The translations under genes and the position numbers were made by a program. A DNA stretch of 64,000 nucleotides from Bilabrum cf. latius (Eukaryota; Bigyra: Bicosoecida; Bigyra; Bicosoecida): NCBI GenBank assembly GCA_965178125.1, contig OZ237776.1, positions 248,001-312,000 on the forward strand, written 5' to 3'. The notes beneath the pieces are model-generated. The model was not told the DNA's origin. It saw only the letters and a program-made list of their open reading frames with translations, and searched no databases. The stretch's first letter is position 1. The number at the start of each line of letters is the position of its first letter. Shown here in pieces: positions 47,801 to 59,972 of the stretch.

Positions 47801-50800
47801 GCCCTATCAGAGTATTCCAGAGGGCCAGCGGGTTGACTTCGTGATCGAAGGCCAGGGCCTTTCGCACTACGTTGATGGCAGTGATCTTCTGGTTTTGCTC
47901 GAAGGGTTCGTGTGCGAAGTCAACAGGGGGGGGCATGATCTCGTCACAGCATCACTGCAGGCAGGTGTCTTCCAGAGAATGCTGCAGTCCAGACTCGGTT
48001 TTGCGGCTCGGAGTCACCCCCGTGATGCCGTGGCTCCGTCTGTGTAGCTCACTTTGCGAGTGCATGCCCTTTCTCACACGAATCCGAGGCGTTTCAACGT
48101 GACTGCCTTCCCACCCGTCGATGGCCTGGAATCGATCGAGATGGCTGGGGGTGCGGGGCAACCGGTTGCAGTGCCATTCTCAATGGTGCACTTCGCTATC
48201 GACCCAGCCTTCAGGCTGGTAGATGAATCTTTCGTGTACAGCACTCCCTTAGACGAAGGATCGGAGATCGAGCTGGCAGTGGAGGTACAGCAAGTGCTGC
48301 CGCTTGGGAGGGTGGATGAAATCGTAGCGTTACCGTCGGACAGCTCACTTCTTGCGGGCCTGTTGCAGAGCCAAGCGGCATGGGATCGGATTGATTCTGC
48401 AGCCAAGCCGTCCCCATCTGGTGAGATATCGCCTCTTCAGGCCAACACCACCCTCGGTGGCACAACGACGGAGCAGGCAATCAGGGAGGCAGTAGGATCC
48501 GGGGCCTATCCCATCGTGATGCGGATCGCCGGATAGTCATTGACTGCCCACAGCGGGCGCGATCTGCTTGTGGCTGTTGGCAATTGCTCGTGTGCCGTGT
48601 TGCCTTCCAATTCCACATCGGAAGTCGTCTTCGCTGTGACAACCGCATCGTGCCTGCGGCAGCAGCTGGAATCGAGTGACTTGCTGCAGGCAAAACTCCC
48701 CATTCGTGTCCTTGCGATTCAGGGACACGAGCACTCGTCAGTCGCCCTTTCGTCGGTTTACATGGCTCGGAATTTGTCCTTCGTACGATTCGCCCCTGTG
48801 ATTCCCAATGGCCCAGAGACCCACTTCCTGTTTGTGGCGGCAGACCCCAAACCCTTGCCGCCTCTAGTACCGCACTCCATTATCGATTCTGCTGTAGCCC
48901 ACTTTGTGGAAGGGGTTGGAGGCACACCTCTAGTGCATAGTGAGAGAGTTGCCTCTCTGGATCGGTGGCTAGTGGACTGGCCCTAGGACCCCATGGATCT
49001 TCATGTAGCGGTGGACGTGACTGTCAACATGTCAGACTACGTCGTGGCGTTTCGGGGCATCGCAGCGAACGGCGGGAACGTCGCATCCTTGCTTGTGAAT
49101 GTCACCTTGGGCAGCACACCGTGCGTGTCCCCAGTCGTGGAGGTGATTGATGCCTTGCTGGCAAACGTGACCTGCCGCGCGCCAGTGCGGGCACTGCAGC
49201 GAGACGCCTTGACCCTAGCAGCTGAGCAGAAGCGAAGGCTATGGGCGAGGCCCGATGGCTCGGACAGGCAGGACTGGGCCACGAGACTGCGAGAGATCCG
49301 GGACGGAGGAAGCCCGGGGTTGGTGATGACCGACCGCAGGGTCGCAGCTCGGCTGCCTGTGTCGGTCGCTGTGAGCGCTCGCGGGGGTCGGACGATAGCA
49401 ACCACTGCCAATGCCACCGATTTCGACCAATTATCTTTCGATGCCAATGCAGACGTAGTTGGGCAGGAGCTAATTGTGTGGGCGCCTGCCCCTACTGTGG
49501 ATCTGTTCAACGTGACAGGAATGCACCGAGGTGTCATGAAGGGTGGAGGCTTGCAGGTGTCAGCAAGGTCTATTTTCCCGTCTGCTCCACTTGTTGCAGA
49601 CTTGGAACCATTGCGCACAGACGTTGACTTGATTCATGCTCACATGTCTCTTGAAGAAGCAAAGTATCCAGACAGCTCGATTGGCAGGACTTGGCAAGGT
49701 CAGAGGTTTCTAGAGGTTCCAATCGGCGCCGAATTGCCAATCGCAGTTCTATCAGATGTCGCTAACGTGTCATTTGGGGGAGTTACTGGGTCGTTTCACT
49801 CGGATTATAGACAAGCCATGGATGGGTCTGAATTTTCAGTCAGGCTGGCATCAGCGGTTGACCCAGAACACCCCCTGCTACCTCTGGTGGACGCAGGGAG
49901 ACTCGCAATGGAGGCAGCCAGTGGAAGAGCATCCCAGCAATTGCAGGCAATAGGAGCATGGAATGGGAGGGCTGTGAATATTGTTGCCAAACCACAAGTA
50001 TTTGTTACGTTGCACTCGCTGGAGGACAGGCTGCACCAGCTGAATGCACCCGGTGGTGGAGCCATGGTTGGACAGCAGCGCATAGCGAATGTGTCAGGTA
50101 TACCGTCTGGTCTGACGCTTTACTCACCTACTGAACCAAGTTTTCAGTGCGGGTGGCCTGCAGGATCCGGTCCTGATATATTACAATCGCTGACAAGTCA
50201 GAGTGGCGGCGCGGAGGCCTCCGCCGTTCGATTCGGCAGCGCGGTCGAGTGCAGTGGCGTTGCCCCCCTGCCTCTCGTGTCGGGTAGCATCGATGCATGT
50301 GGCCCGCGAGTGTCTGTATCTCTGCGCGCGTGCTCTGGGGCTATCTTCTCACCTTTTCCTCAGGCTCCGGCCCGGAGCAGCGGGGCGTAGGCTGCTACTG
50401 TGGCGAGCGTGTCTGGCTCGTCAATTGGCCCAGCAGCTGCCACGGCCCTGAGCTGGATGCCGAGGACACTGAACCTGTCGGTGATCCTGAATTCTGCCGA
50501 CTTGTCTAGTCCGCTTGACGTGCTGAATGAGCTGCGGACCGATTTGCAAGTGACATTATCTCCTCCAGCGATGTTGTCCGGTGCGTCTGGTCTGCTTAGA
50601 CAGGTAGAGGCTGGTTCGCCTGTGAACGTGCGTGTCGACGGATGGCAGGGCAGGCTCGGGCAGGTAGAGGCTGCCGGGAAAATGGCCCGAATGCCTGCCG
50701 TCTCGATCGCACAAGTCGCTGTGACATCCTCGACTTCCATTTCTATCGACACGTTTGTACCATCCACAGTGCCTGAGGGGTGGACCGCCGCAGACGATGC

Positions 50801-53800
50801 TGCAGCTCTGCGGAGCGACGACGCTGCAAGGGAACAGAGACCTGACTCTGGTATGGAAGCACTTCGATCGGCCGACGCAGGCGCGGACGGCGGAAACGCT
50901 GGTATCTGTGTCGATGTTGCTATGCAGCTCACAGTGCTTCCTGTTGGAGCACGCGAGGTCGGTGCTGGTGCCATGCGGTTCGCCAGGGCTGGAGCCAAGG
51001 TTCATGTGCATGGCAAAGAGGCAGCGGGCCCGACCCTGGTGCTTGACGGCACCGCTGACCTGTCCATAGGATCGTGTACATCATTGTCCGGCCTCATCCA
51101 GCCGATGGCTGAGACTGCAATCGGGGCTGACGTGGACGTGCTAGATGTGACGAGTGGAGAAACGTTGGATGCGCTAGAGCAGCAGGCAGCTGCACTGGGC
51201 AGAGCGCCGTCATCGCACGAGGCCGCCTTGCTTCTCCTTGCGTACCCGGGTATGGATGATACGGATGCTGGCATCGCTCGTGTGTCGGCTTCCTCCGCGG
51301 CGCTGGCAGCAGCCGCACTGCCAGATCCGTCCTTCACTCTCAGAGTGCCAGTGCGGCCTCTGCAAGGAGAAGGTGTGCTTGTAGCGTGCAGCGGACACAC
51401 CGTGCCTGTTAACGGCGAGCGAGATGAGGCAGAGGCAGCAATAGAACCCACCATGCACCTGGCAGCAGTCACCTGGGATTCATTCGTCGAGACCACTGTG
51501 GACGGTTTGGCAGATGGTGAGACCCAGATCGGGGCATCTTTGCTACCGGCAGCCTCAGCCCGCGTTGACCGCTTCCCCAGATCTTCTCATGGGCAATCGT
51601 TGCCGCCTCCCGCCGGCTGGCTCACCTGCGTGCTCGTGAGCACGACAGAGCAGGCGGCGCTGCAGCTGGCCGCCGGGGTCACGGGGCGATCTTCCCCACT
51701 CGTCACACCCGACGATCTTGCTGGATTGCCTGGGCCCGTGGAGAACGCGGTCTACACCCGACCCCTGGCGGCGGCTGTCCCCGTCAAGACCCAGCCGGTG
51801 CGATGGCCTGAAGCCGGTGACCTCCTGACTAGGCTTCCAGACGCCGTTTGGGGCACAGAGGCGGCCGGAGCTACGGAATCGACCCCCGCTCCTGGCTCTG
51901 CGGCGGCGGTGCTGAACAGGCGAAGCAGGTATGTCTCTGCGTGGGGGTCTCAGGGGGCTATTGTGGACGGGCTCCCCCCTGCTGCTGCTGCTTCGGCTAC
52001 TAATAGTGTGCCAGGTGGTGCCGACGCACCAACAAGACGGCTTGGAGAAGGTTCGTTGGATGGCAGGGCACTAGATGTGCCAACCCCGGATGTGTCGATG
52101 TATGAGAGGTCATTGCAGGGCAACGCCCCATTCAGTGCAGAGATAGCACAGGCAGGCCCAGGCAACGGCACGCTGATCGAGCTGCCCTCGGCTCTGGCCG
52201 AGGCTAGGACCAGACCAGGCTCCAGCAGCGCGTGGGTTGGCCCCAGCTTGGTGCTGAGCGGGGCTTCTGACGTTGCGATCGCGTGTCCGGTTGCAACCGA
52301 TGAGGCCAGCCGCGTGCCATGTCTCGCCTCTGACTCGCTCGTGTTTGTCGGTGGTGCCAGAGGTGAGGTGTTGCAAGTCTCGCTCGATGGAGGTGGAGGT
52401 GTGATTCGCGTCCCAGCCGGACGGGAGGCATGCGATCGCAGCGGTTACCAGGGTGTCCGCCAGAACGCTAGCTCGCAGGACGTGCTGGCGTGCAGTGCAA
52501 GGGCAATCCTGATCGCCAATCCACCGGTGGTTGGACCGAATGGCAGCGCGACCGGGGGCCTGGGGTGGCCTTCTGATGTGGCTGGACTCAGCAGTGGTGC
52601 GCGTGGGCTGAAACCAGTTGATGCATTGTTGGCGCCAATGGGCAAGCGGCGAGCACTGCAATAGAATAGTATCGCAGTCCGGGTTGATCGCCGCACGTTC
52701 GATGAAGCAGCTCATCTGTGTGGCGCCGGGGAGCGACACAGAGCCTGGCTCAGATCCAATTGGCGGAATGCCGGCCCAGATATCCATCCCAGGCTAAGTG
52801 GGTGTGTGATCATTGCGCCTGCATTGGATAATAGCGGTGATGAAGAGCCAACGGGCGACTAGGCTGTGAGTGACACACTCCTACCGGACGAGTTTGTATC
52901 GATTCGCGTCGCAGCAACTGGCAACGACGTAACAACGGCCGCCTCTGGCCCTCTGGCCCTCGTGCTGAAAGGTGGTATCGAGTACGTGGAGCGGTGTGTG
53001 GGATATCCAGAGCCGGGGGCCCTGTGTGCGGACAGAGAGGCCGTGGAGGCCGGACTGGTGTGCGCCTTTGGGGCGGGTGACGAGTGCAAGCCGTGTCCAA
53101 GCGGGGCGGTGTGCCCTGGTGGATTCAAGGCACAGCCACTGCCGGGCTATTGGTCCGAGTCCGAGACAACCGGAGTTGTGCTGCGGTGCGAGCCGCCTGC
53201 TGAGGAGAGGTGCCTGGGCTGGAGCAGCGAGCTAAGCGCATCATCGTGCGGTTAGGGATACAGGCAAGGGTCTACTGGATGCTCGAGGTGCGAGGACGGT
53301 AGGTACCCTGAAGCAGATGGCAGTTGCCAGCTGTGTCCCTCTTCGCCCTCGGTGTGGCTGCTGCTGTAGCCAATGCTGTTGTACGGCGGGGGCGTAATGG
53401 CCGCGTGTATGCTGATGCTGGTGGCAGTTGGCACAATTGCTGCGTTCAGGGGCATCCCTCTGGGACTTGCAGCCAAACGTACGGCTCAATTCACTCTTTT
53501 CTCCGGTGTGCTGCTGCAGACAATCGCGCAGGCTGGCAGGGCGGTGCAACCGGGCTTGCCCCAGTGGTACTACACTGTGGTGCAGATGCTGGACGTGTTC
53601 CGGTTTGAGAGCTCTACCCTGGTGCACCCCGACTGCATCACTACCTTCAAGCTGGCGCAGGAGATGCTGGTGCTCAGCGTCGGGATTCTAATCGCGTGCT
53701 TCGGCTATGCTGCATTCTGGGCCTCTGCACCTGTGGCTCCGCCACAGAGTCTTGAAGCGGCCGGTGTGTAGGAGACCCGTGGGCTCAGTGGCCCAGCCTC

Positions 53801-56501
53801 TGCAGCATCGGCCCGGCCTGCGGTGGCCTTTATCAACCCAATGGCTGTTGCACTGGATCGCCGCAGGGCTCAAGCTTCCCGTACCCCCAACGGTGCAGAA
53901 CCACGGACGCCAACTCGTCACATGCCCCTTGAGAGCGGGGGCTCGAGGCTTCTACAGCTGCACAGCCCGGAACAGGGAAGCCCCGGAACTGACGGGGAGC
54001 AGGCCCCGCAATCAGAAAGCTGGCGAGACCTGAACAGCGGGGGCCTCAGCAGGGGAGATGGGTCAGGATTTCTGGGTGTTGGCGCTCGCGGTTTGTTGAC
54101 GGCGCTGTCGCTGATGTATGCCATCGTGTGCACCACTGTGGTGCAGGTGCTGGATTGCAGGCTCCCGGCGTAGCTCGTCAGAGCGGCGGGACCCGACGGA
54201 ATTCCTTCCGTTGAGCTGCCCTCCTCTGCTCTCGTGGGCGGAAATTCGTCCTCGAGAGACCCGAGCCCTGGGGGCGATGGATTCCCATAGTAGGGTCAGG
54301 ACATGAGCGAGATTGCGACACAGGTGCTGCAGACCTTCGGGCACGGAGATGAGGCTGATGAGGACTCGTTGCTTCTGCTAGCGGATCCTAGCGTGCTGTG
54401 CTTCCGAGACACAGCTCATTGGATTGCGCTTGCTCTCGCAGTTGCGGCTTCGTTATCTGTCATCATTGGGTTCCCACTCGTGTTAATTGTATGGGTTGCG
54501 CCAGAGATTGATCGCACCGTGTTGTCTTCCATGGCGGGGCCACGGTTTCAGGCAGCGCTTGATTTGCTGGATGAATCTAAGCAGGAGAATGGTACCGGTA
54601 GGAGTTCTTGCTGCTGGGCTTCCGGTGAAAACGGCAGCAGTTCCAACAAGCAGATGCCAAACACATCGGGACCGTTCGCCCATGGCGCAGGCATGGCCAC
54701 AGTAAGGCAAATGCAGAGACAGTACGCAGCGGACCAGGTGACCGTACACAACGTAGCACAGGGTCTGGACACATCGGGTCCAGTGCTGAACCGAGACATC
54801 ATGAATGCGAGCAAGCGGAGGGCCAGCGCCGTCCGATTCAGCAACCCGTTGCGGGGAACGAAAGTGCGCAGCCCCATGCGTAGACCCCACGCTCCTGCGT
54901 CACTGCGCTCCGCCACGCCCACCAGCTCCCCCAGCAGCACCAGGTCTAGCTTGAACGAATGGAGCCCAACTGCCGCCGACGAATCACCGCAGGGGGCCTT
55001 GCAGCAAAACCAGGCAGGAGATACACTGCTTGCAAGGCCGGCTACAGCCCTAGTGCTTCAGTAGTCCACACATGTGAGGCACGCTGGTGCAAGCACTCAT
55101 GGAGACTCGAAATTCGCCGATGATTCGAAGCGCAAAAATCCGATGCATTCGACTCGACAGAGCCGATCGAAGGACGACAAGCAAGCAGGGCTGTCCTCAC
55201 CTGATCGTGATGGTGTGAGTGGTGATGTAATGCTGTCTAGCCTTGGATCACCGGATTCACAGGCGGAGTTGTCGGACCTCGCTGTGAGAAGCACAGCCGG
55301 CAGCCCTTGTAACCCAGGCTCGTCGATCGAGCGGCAGCACAGCCAGAGCTCTTTTGGTGTCGCTATTTCAGAGTCGTTAGCGACTGAAGTGTTGGAGACC
55401 GTGAGAGACCGGTCGCTGATCCTGCGGCAGACTCACCGGCTTGCGTACTTTGTGGATGGGGACTACCGTGCCTCCAGGGCGTGGGTGCGTGTGGTGGACT
55501 GGATGGTGCTGCTTTGCTTAGCCGGGCTTGAGGTGCTGTGGGTGCCCAATGAGCCTACTCGAGCTCTTGGCACGGGCATCGCGCAGGTGATTGTCCTGTG
55601 CCTTGCACTGCTCGTCATCGAGTGGGCGGCGCCGTTTCCTGAAGAGTACGAGTGGAAGAGGGTGGGCAAAGCGGGCACTCTGCTGCTGTCCTCTTTGGCC
55701 GTGGGTCTCAACACCGTGGCTGCCATCGATCAGGACCCCGGGATGAGGCGAAGATACGGAGAGCAGCTGCAGACCGCTGCCGTCTGGCTTACGTACGTCG
55801 TTGGCGCGGGTAGCGTGGCGGCACTGATTGTACTGTTCAGCATGTTTTGGTGGACTTTGCTTCAGGAAGACCACGAGAGCCCCGAGGCGATCGCGAAGGA
55901 AAAGAAGGAGGAAGACGAGGCCATACGTAGGCTATCGAGGGTAGCACTGCAAGACGTGGAGGCGTTACGCGCTCGGGTGGCCGGAGGGGACAAGCCCGTG
56001 ATCCGATCGCAGCAGTCGAGGCAGCGCGATTTCCGACTCGCTCTCAGGAACTATGCTCGGGCAAGTGGCAGGGGCGTTGGGCTGGATGAGGTAGCGGCCG
56101 ACGACCCCGAATCATCTACAGCAATCGACGGTGCAAGACTATCAAGGGGCAACAGGGGAGAAATGCCTGTTCTGTCAGAGGCAAAGGCGCACTGGAGGCG
56201 TGCCAGCAGGCTTAGGAAGCTGGAGAAGCTAGTGACTGCAGGTAGATTGCTGGGCGGGGCGGTCCTTGACCGCGGGTCTTTTTCTGGTCCGAGCTCTGGT
56301 GCAAGCCCAGGCGGGAGTCGTGGTCCTGGGAGCGGGACGCCTGCCAGCCCTGGAGCCCTCGCTTCAAGGCACGTGCTTCGCGTGCTCGAAGAGTTCTAGC
56401 AGGTAGACGCTGTTCAAATATCAAGGGAAAGGAACAGCGCCGCAGGGCCCGTTCGCATGGCGAACCGAAGAGGACGCAGGCTTGGGTCAGGACAGACTTG
56501 A
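38850..56501 (+). CDS. Giant secreted/membrane protein: FG-GAP and Asp-box repeats, Cys-rich module, multi-TM C-terminus
   Basis: From ATG at 38850 to TGA at 56499-56501 there is one frame of 5,884 codons with 34 TAGs (e.g. 39048, 41205, 41208, 44166, 50388, 56397), no TAA, no TGA and no intron. The N-terminus is a signal peptide (MAHQVWALQVLIAVIIPL). FG-GAP/integrin-alpha-like calcium loops follow: DIDGDGIRDVV (40207), DVDGDGQLDAIV (41788), DLDEDGQQDLLVG (42619), DLDGDGLMEVAVG (42868). Then come Asp-box/Kelch-like pieces (SDDFGASF, LPDGSLVLCGGKD, SWDRGVHWE; 43.8-44.6 kb), a very long region with many N-glycosylation sequons, a Cys-rich module (CKPCPSGAVCPGGF ... CEDGRYPEADGSCQLCP, about 53.0-53.35 kb) and about eight hydrophobic segments (53.37-55.86 kb) with a basic disordered tail. 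It suggests a huge extracellular adhesion or sensing ectodomain on a polytopic anchor. Function unknown. Confidence 0.85.
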
Positions 56502-56775
56502 GAGTACAGGTGTGCGGGTAGGGATCAGGGATCGGATCCTGGGGATCTTGGCCCTTTGTCCTCTCAGGCTAGATCTAACGAAGTTTAGAAACTTAAGATC
56601 CAAGGATGTAATTCATGAATCCGGGATGATATTTACAGGGAATCCTGTATGCTGGTGAGCAAAGCTACAACTGCAAATCACGAGCAAGCTGAATCCGCCG
56701 AATCGGATAGCCGGCCAATCCATGGAGATCAATAAGATAAACCCATGGATCTGCAAGGCTACCTAGCAGAGCGGA
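56502..56775. other. Short convergent spacer
   Basis: 274 bp between the TGA of the giant gene and the TGA of the glycosidase gene. It should hold both 3' ends. No hairpin or repeat stood out. Confidence 0.4.
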
Positions 56776-58275
56776 TCAGTCGAATTGCACTCTGTCCACG
56801 AGCACCGGGTCGGACAGACTTCCACCACCCTCGAACGAGATCTCCAGCCGAAACGGTTGCACCCGCGCCGAGTCGTCAGCCACATGCGTGCGCTTCCACT
56901 CGCAGACCACCTCCATGAAACCACTCGAGGGCTGCTCTGAGACAGCATGGTCGAGGTCACACAAAGCCTTCTCCACCACTGGGGGATCTACCGCTTGACT
57001 CCCTGCAACCTCTCCCATGGTGAGCCGAGCCACCATGCCGCGCCTGCCCCCTTTCACCACCAGCGACACGCTCGTCACACCTCCTTTGGGAGGCACTACC
57101 CGAGGGTACACGAGTCGGGCCCCGGCCCCAGGCACTGCCATGTGGAAGGCCACCCCCCGCCTCGCCATGGCGCCCTGCTCTTGCCCCACAAGTGCGAGGT
57201 CGCTCCCGCTGGTCTCGCGCACCGCGGCTCCGCCCTCCGCCAGGAAGAAATTCTCCGCCTCTACCCGGCCGTGGGTCTCGGCGAGGCTGTGCGTGCTCAC
57301 GCCAGTGCCGTTGATCACGACGGGCGCCATGCTCCCGTTGTTGTAGAAGTGCAAGTAGGCCAGGACCGTGTCCCGGTACTTGCCCGGGTCCTTCGCGTCC
57401 GTTGAGTGGGATCTGTCGTTGGCCGACCAGTACCACTGCCCACCATGCGTCCAGAAGCTCCCATGTCGGTCATGGAAATCCTCTCTCGCATACCAGGGCT
57501 AAGAGGTTGAGCTGCCGATCCTAAAGTCCGGCGCGATGAGCGACTCGTCGATGATCACGCCCTGATAGGTGAACGGGCCGTATGGGGAGGACCCAGTGGC
57601 ATAAAAGCAACCCCATGAGAGGTAGTAGATCCCATTTCGCTCGTGCATGAACGGCTTGTCGTCTGTCTTGTTGCCGTAGGGGCCTGTCGGGTTGAGCACA
57701 TTCAGAGGTCGGGGCGTCTCCGCGAACGAAATCATGTCAGGGGCTAGCCTGGCGATGTAGTAGTCAAATGTGCCCCACACGAGGTAAAACTCCCCGTCGG
57801 TGTCCTTGAATGCGCAGGGGTCTCTGCTCTGCGTGTTGACCTGTCCGCTCGCAACGAGCGGCTTTCCAAGCGGGTCACTGTACGGCCCTTTTGGAGAAGA
57901 AGACGAAAACACCCCGATTTGAGTTGGTCCAGCTGATACGTAAAAATAAGTGCTGCCGTTCCTCTGTGCTCCATCCGTTGCCCAGCACTCGGTAGGATCC
58001 GCGTCCCACTTGAGCTGCGTGGGCGTGAGCACTCGCTCCTTCGTCCATGCCACGAGATCGGGAGAGCTCCACAGCCACCAATCCAGCATTTTGAACCCTG
58101 TGTTCTACGGGGAATAGTCGTGCGTGGAAAACATAAAGAATTCTGTCGATGAGCTACCGTTCGCTTGCATCACGTGAACATGCGGGTCTGCCATGCCTAC
58201 GTTCGGCACTACAGGATTCAGGGCGAAGGAGCCATGCGCTAGCAGCACAATCAACGGAATACGTGCTAGCTACAT
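56776..58275 (-). CDS. Secreted GH43-type glycosidase with C-terminal carbohydrate-binding-like domain
   Basis: ATG at 58275 to TGA at 56776-56778, 499 residues, one exon, TAG as Gln at 58270, 58105 and 57499. The first is codon 2, directly after ATG, and makes a good signal peptide (MQLARIPLIVLLAHGSFA). Five-blade GH43 features: NPVVPNVGMADPHVHV (Asp30, the usual base), WLWSSPDLVAW, QSRDPCAFKDTDGEFYLVWG (second Asp), HERNGIYYLSWG and HGSFWTHGGQWYW. The spot normally holding the acid Glu (as in FEGP) seems to read DDKP, so catalysis should be checked. From about residue 330 (AETHGRVEAENFFLAEGG) a beta-rich domain resembles CBM6/35. GH43 enzymes cut arabinan, xylan or galactan, so cell-wall or extracellular polysaccharide turnover is likely. 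Confidence 0.8.
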
Positions 58276-58432
58276 GATACAAATGCCGCCTGGGGCTAAA
58301 TCTGGCGCAAACAGCCGTAACATACCAGTTTCAATCACCGATCCACACACTACAAAGCCGACCCGTCTTCTGATGGTTCAGAGCCGGACTATGCTGCCAT
58401 GACACGATGCCAGACCAGACCGGGGTGCCGAA
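58276..58432. other. Short spacer upstream of the glycosidase
   Basis: 157 bp between two minus-strand genes. It must contain the glycosidase promoter. No motif recognised. Confidence 0.35.
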
Positions 58433-59489
58433 TCAATCCTGCTCAGTCGAGCTCACGGCAGCGAGCACGACTGCCATCGCCGCCACGAGGATTCCGCTGC
58501 CGGCAGCAGCCGCACTCGCGACCGCTCCGCTGCCGCTCGGGCAGTCCCCGATCCTGGTGAACTCGCCCCCCTGCAGGGTGGCAGCGCGGGTGGGGCAGTT
58601 GTTCGCATTCAGACTGCGCTGCAACCGGTAGTCGTTGGCACCTCCGTCCGTGGTCTTGGCGATGGTAGCGCATACGGTCTTTGCAGTGGACTCCTGCTCG
58701 CAGCCTGAGCCGCCCGCTGGTGTGCACGACCACCCCGAGAACTTGAGCTGCGTGAATCCCACCTGCGCAGAGATGACCTCGACGTTGCTGTAGGTCACGT
58801 CGTAATCCAGCTCGCTGTCCTCCATGTTCACTGCGCGGGCGCGGTTCGCGCATATGCTGCGGGAATCGGGGCGGAAGAGGGGACACAGCCCGACGGCGAA
58901 CATTTGATCATCATTGCACGTCCGGTGTGCAATGCCGGCATGTACTAGTAGTGTCGCGATATGGAGTTTAGAGAGGAGGCGAGGACAGCGACCAAATCGA
59001 AGCCGCCTGTCCCCGTGGTTGCGATCATATGGGGAGCTACCGCGAGTCCGATCGAGGCAGCAAACACAGCGTCAACCATCTTACGTGCTGGTAATCTGCA
59101 TCGTGGAACCGTCGTCATCCTCATCCGTGAGGCGATAGACCCCGTACAGGGGGCTGGCGGGGGCCGCACCGGGAGAGGGGGAGGGCGCGGCGCCGCACTC
59201 GCTCGTCTTAGAGAGCAAGTACATTGACGAAGTGTCGAAGTTTTCGATGGCTGCGGGACACGCGAGGGATTTGACGTTTGATGTGGCGAGCACGTAGTCG
59301 AAGTTGCTGCCGTTTGCCTTAAAGGCAGCGCAACCGATCACCCCGTCACTGAGCGGAGCCGTATCAGTGGTCAAGTTGCCCAGGTAGGTCGTCATTCCCG
59401 AGCTCGAGTTAAAAGCCTGCTCAGCATCTACGAGACTCCAAGGAGAATTCGAACCACCGAAGTAGAGCGTGGTGTTGGTCCCACACGTG
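58433..59489 (-). CDS. Secreted, probably GPI-anchored hypothetical protein (5' end unresolved)
   Basis: Two exons can be joined: about 59489-59085 and 58856-58433 (TGA), with intron 59084-58857 (GTAAGA...CCCGCAG, phase 2). The join gives ITST-ICANRARAV without a break. The protein has paired cysteines, several N-glycosylation sites in the first half (NTT, NSS, NLT), a Pro/Ser/Ala linker (PSPSPGAAPASP), a second Cys-containing half and a C-terminal hydrophobic tail after a small-residue stretch (SGSGAVASAAAAGSGILVAAMAVVLAA), the pattern of a GPI signal. The first exon with the signal peptide is not found; its acceptor is probably GCGCAG ending at 59490. No TAG in the visible part. Family not recognised. 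Confidence 0.55.
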
Positions 59490-59972
59490 CTGCGCACAGT
59501 AGTACCAAGCAAATCGGATCAACGGACCGCTGCAGTCCTACCTGATGCGCGGAGCGCAAGCAACTTGTGACGATCATCCTTCTCGATCGCTGGTGAACAA
59601 TAGTCTTAAAACACCGCGGCAAGCCTCCGTGTGACCCGACTGAACATGTCGGTGCTACCCCGAACTTGTGTAGGAATCCAAGGGGTACTAGCTGCCGAAC
59701 AACTACTCACTTGATCAACCAGTTCAATTCAGGGTTGTTAGCTAGTGTGAACCTCCCGCTAATCGCTGAGCCATGCGTGCTAAGGCTGAACACCGCCGCT
59801 GCTACCAAGCCTGCGGAGAAGCTGGACCACGGAGGCATCCACAGATTGATCTTGTCTTGGAAGCCCCATCAGTTGAGAATGAACATTAAGTAGCTAAGCA
59901 TGCACTTACAGCTCGCAAACACGGTACGCATTTCTGTGTACCTGTAGTTCACAGAATGCATGTCGAATTCTG

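Noticed and set aside
39610-51496. Several 100-200 residue minus-strand ORFs opposite the giant gene
   Set aside because: All overlap the single long plus-strand frame with signal peptide and FG-GAP motifs; they are shadows.
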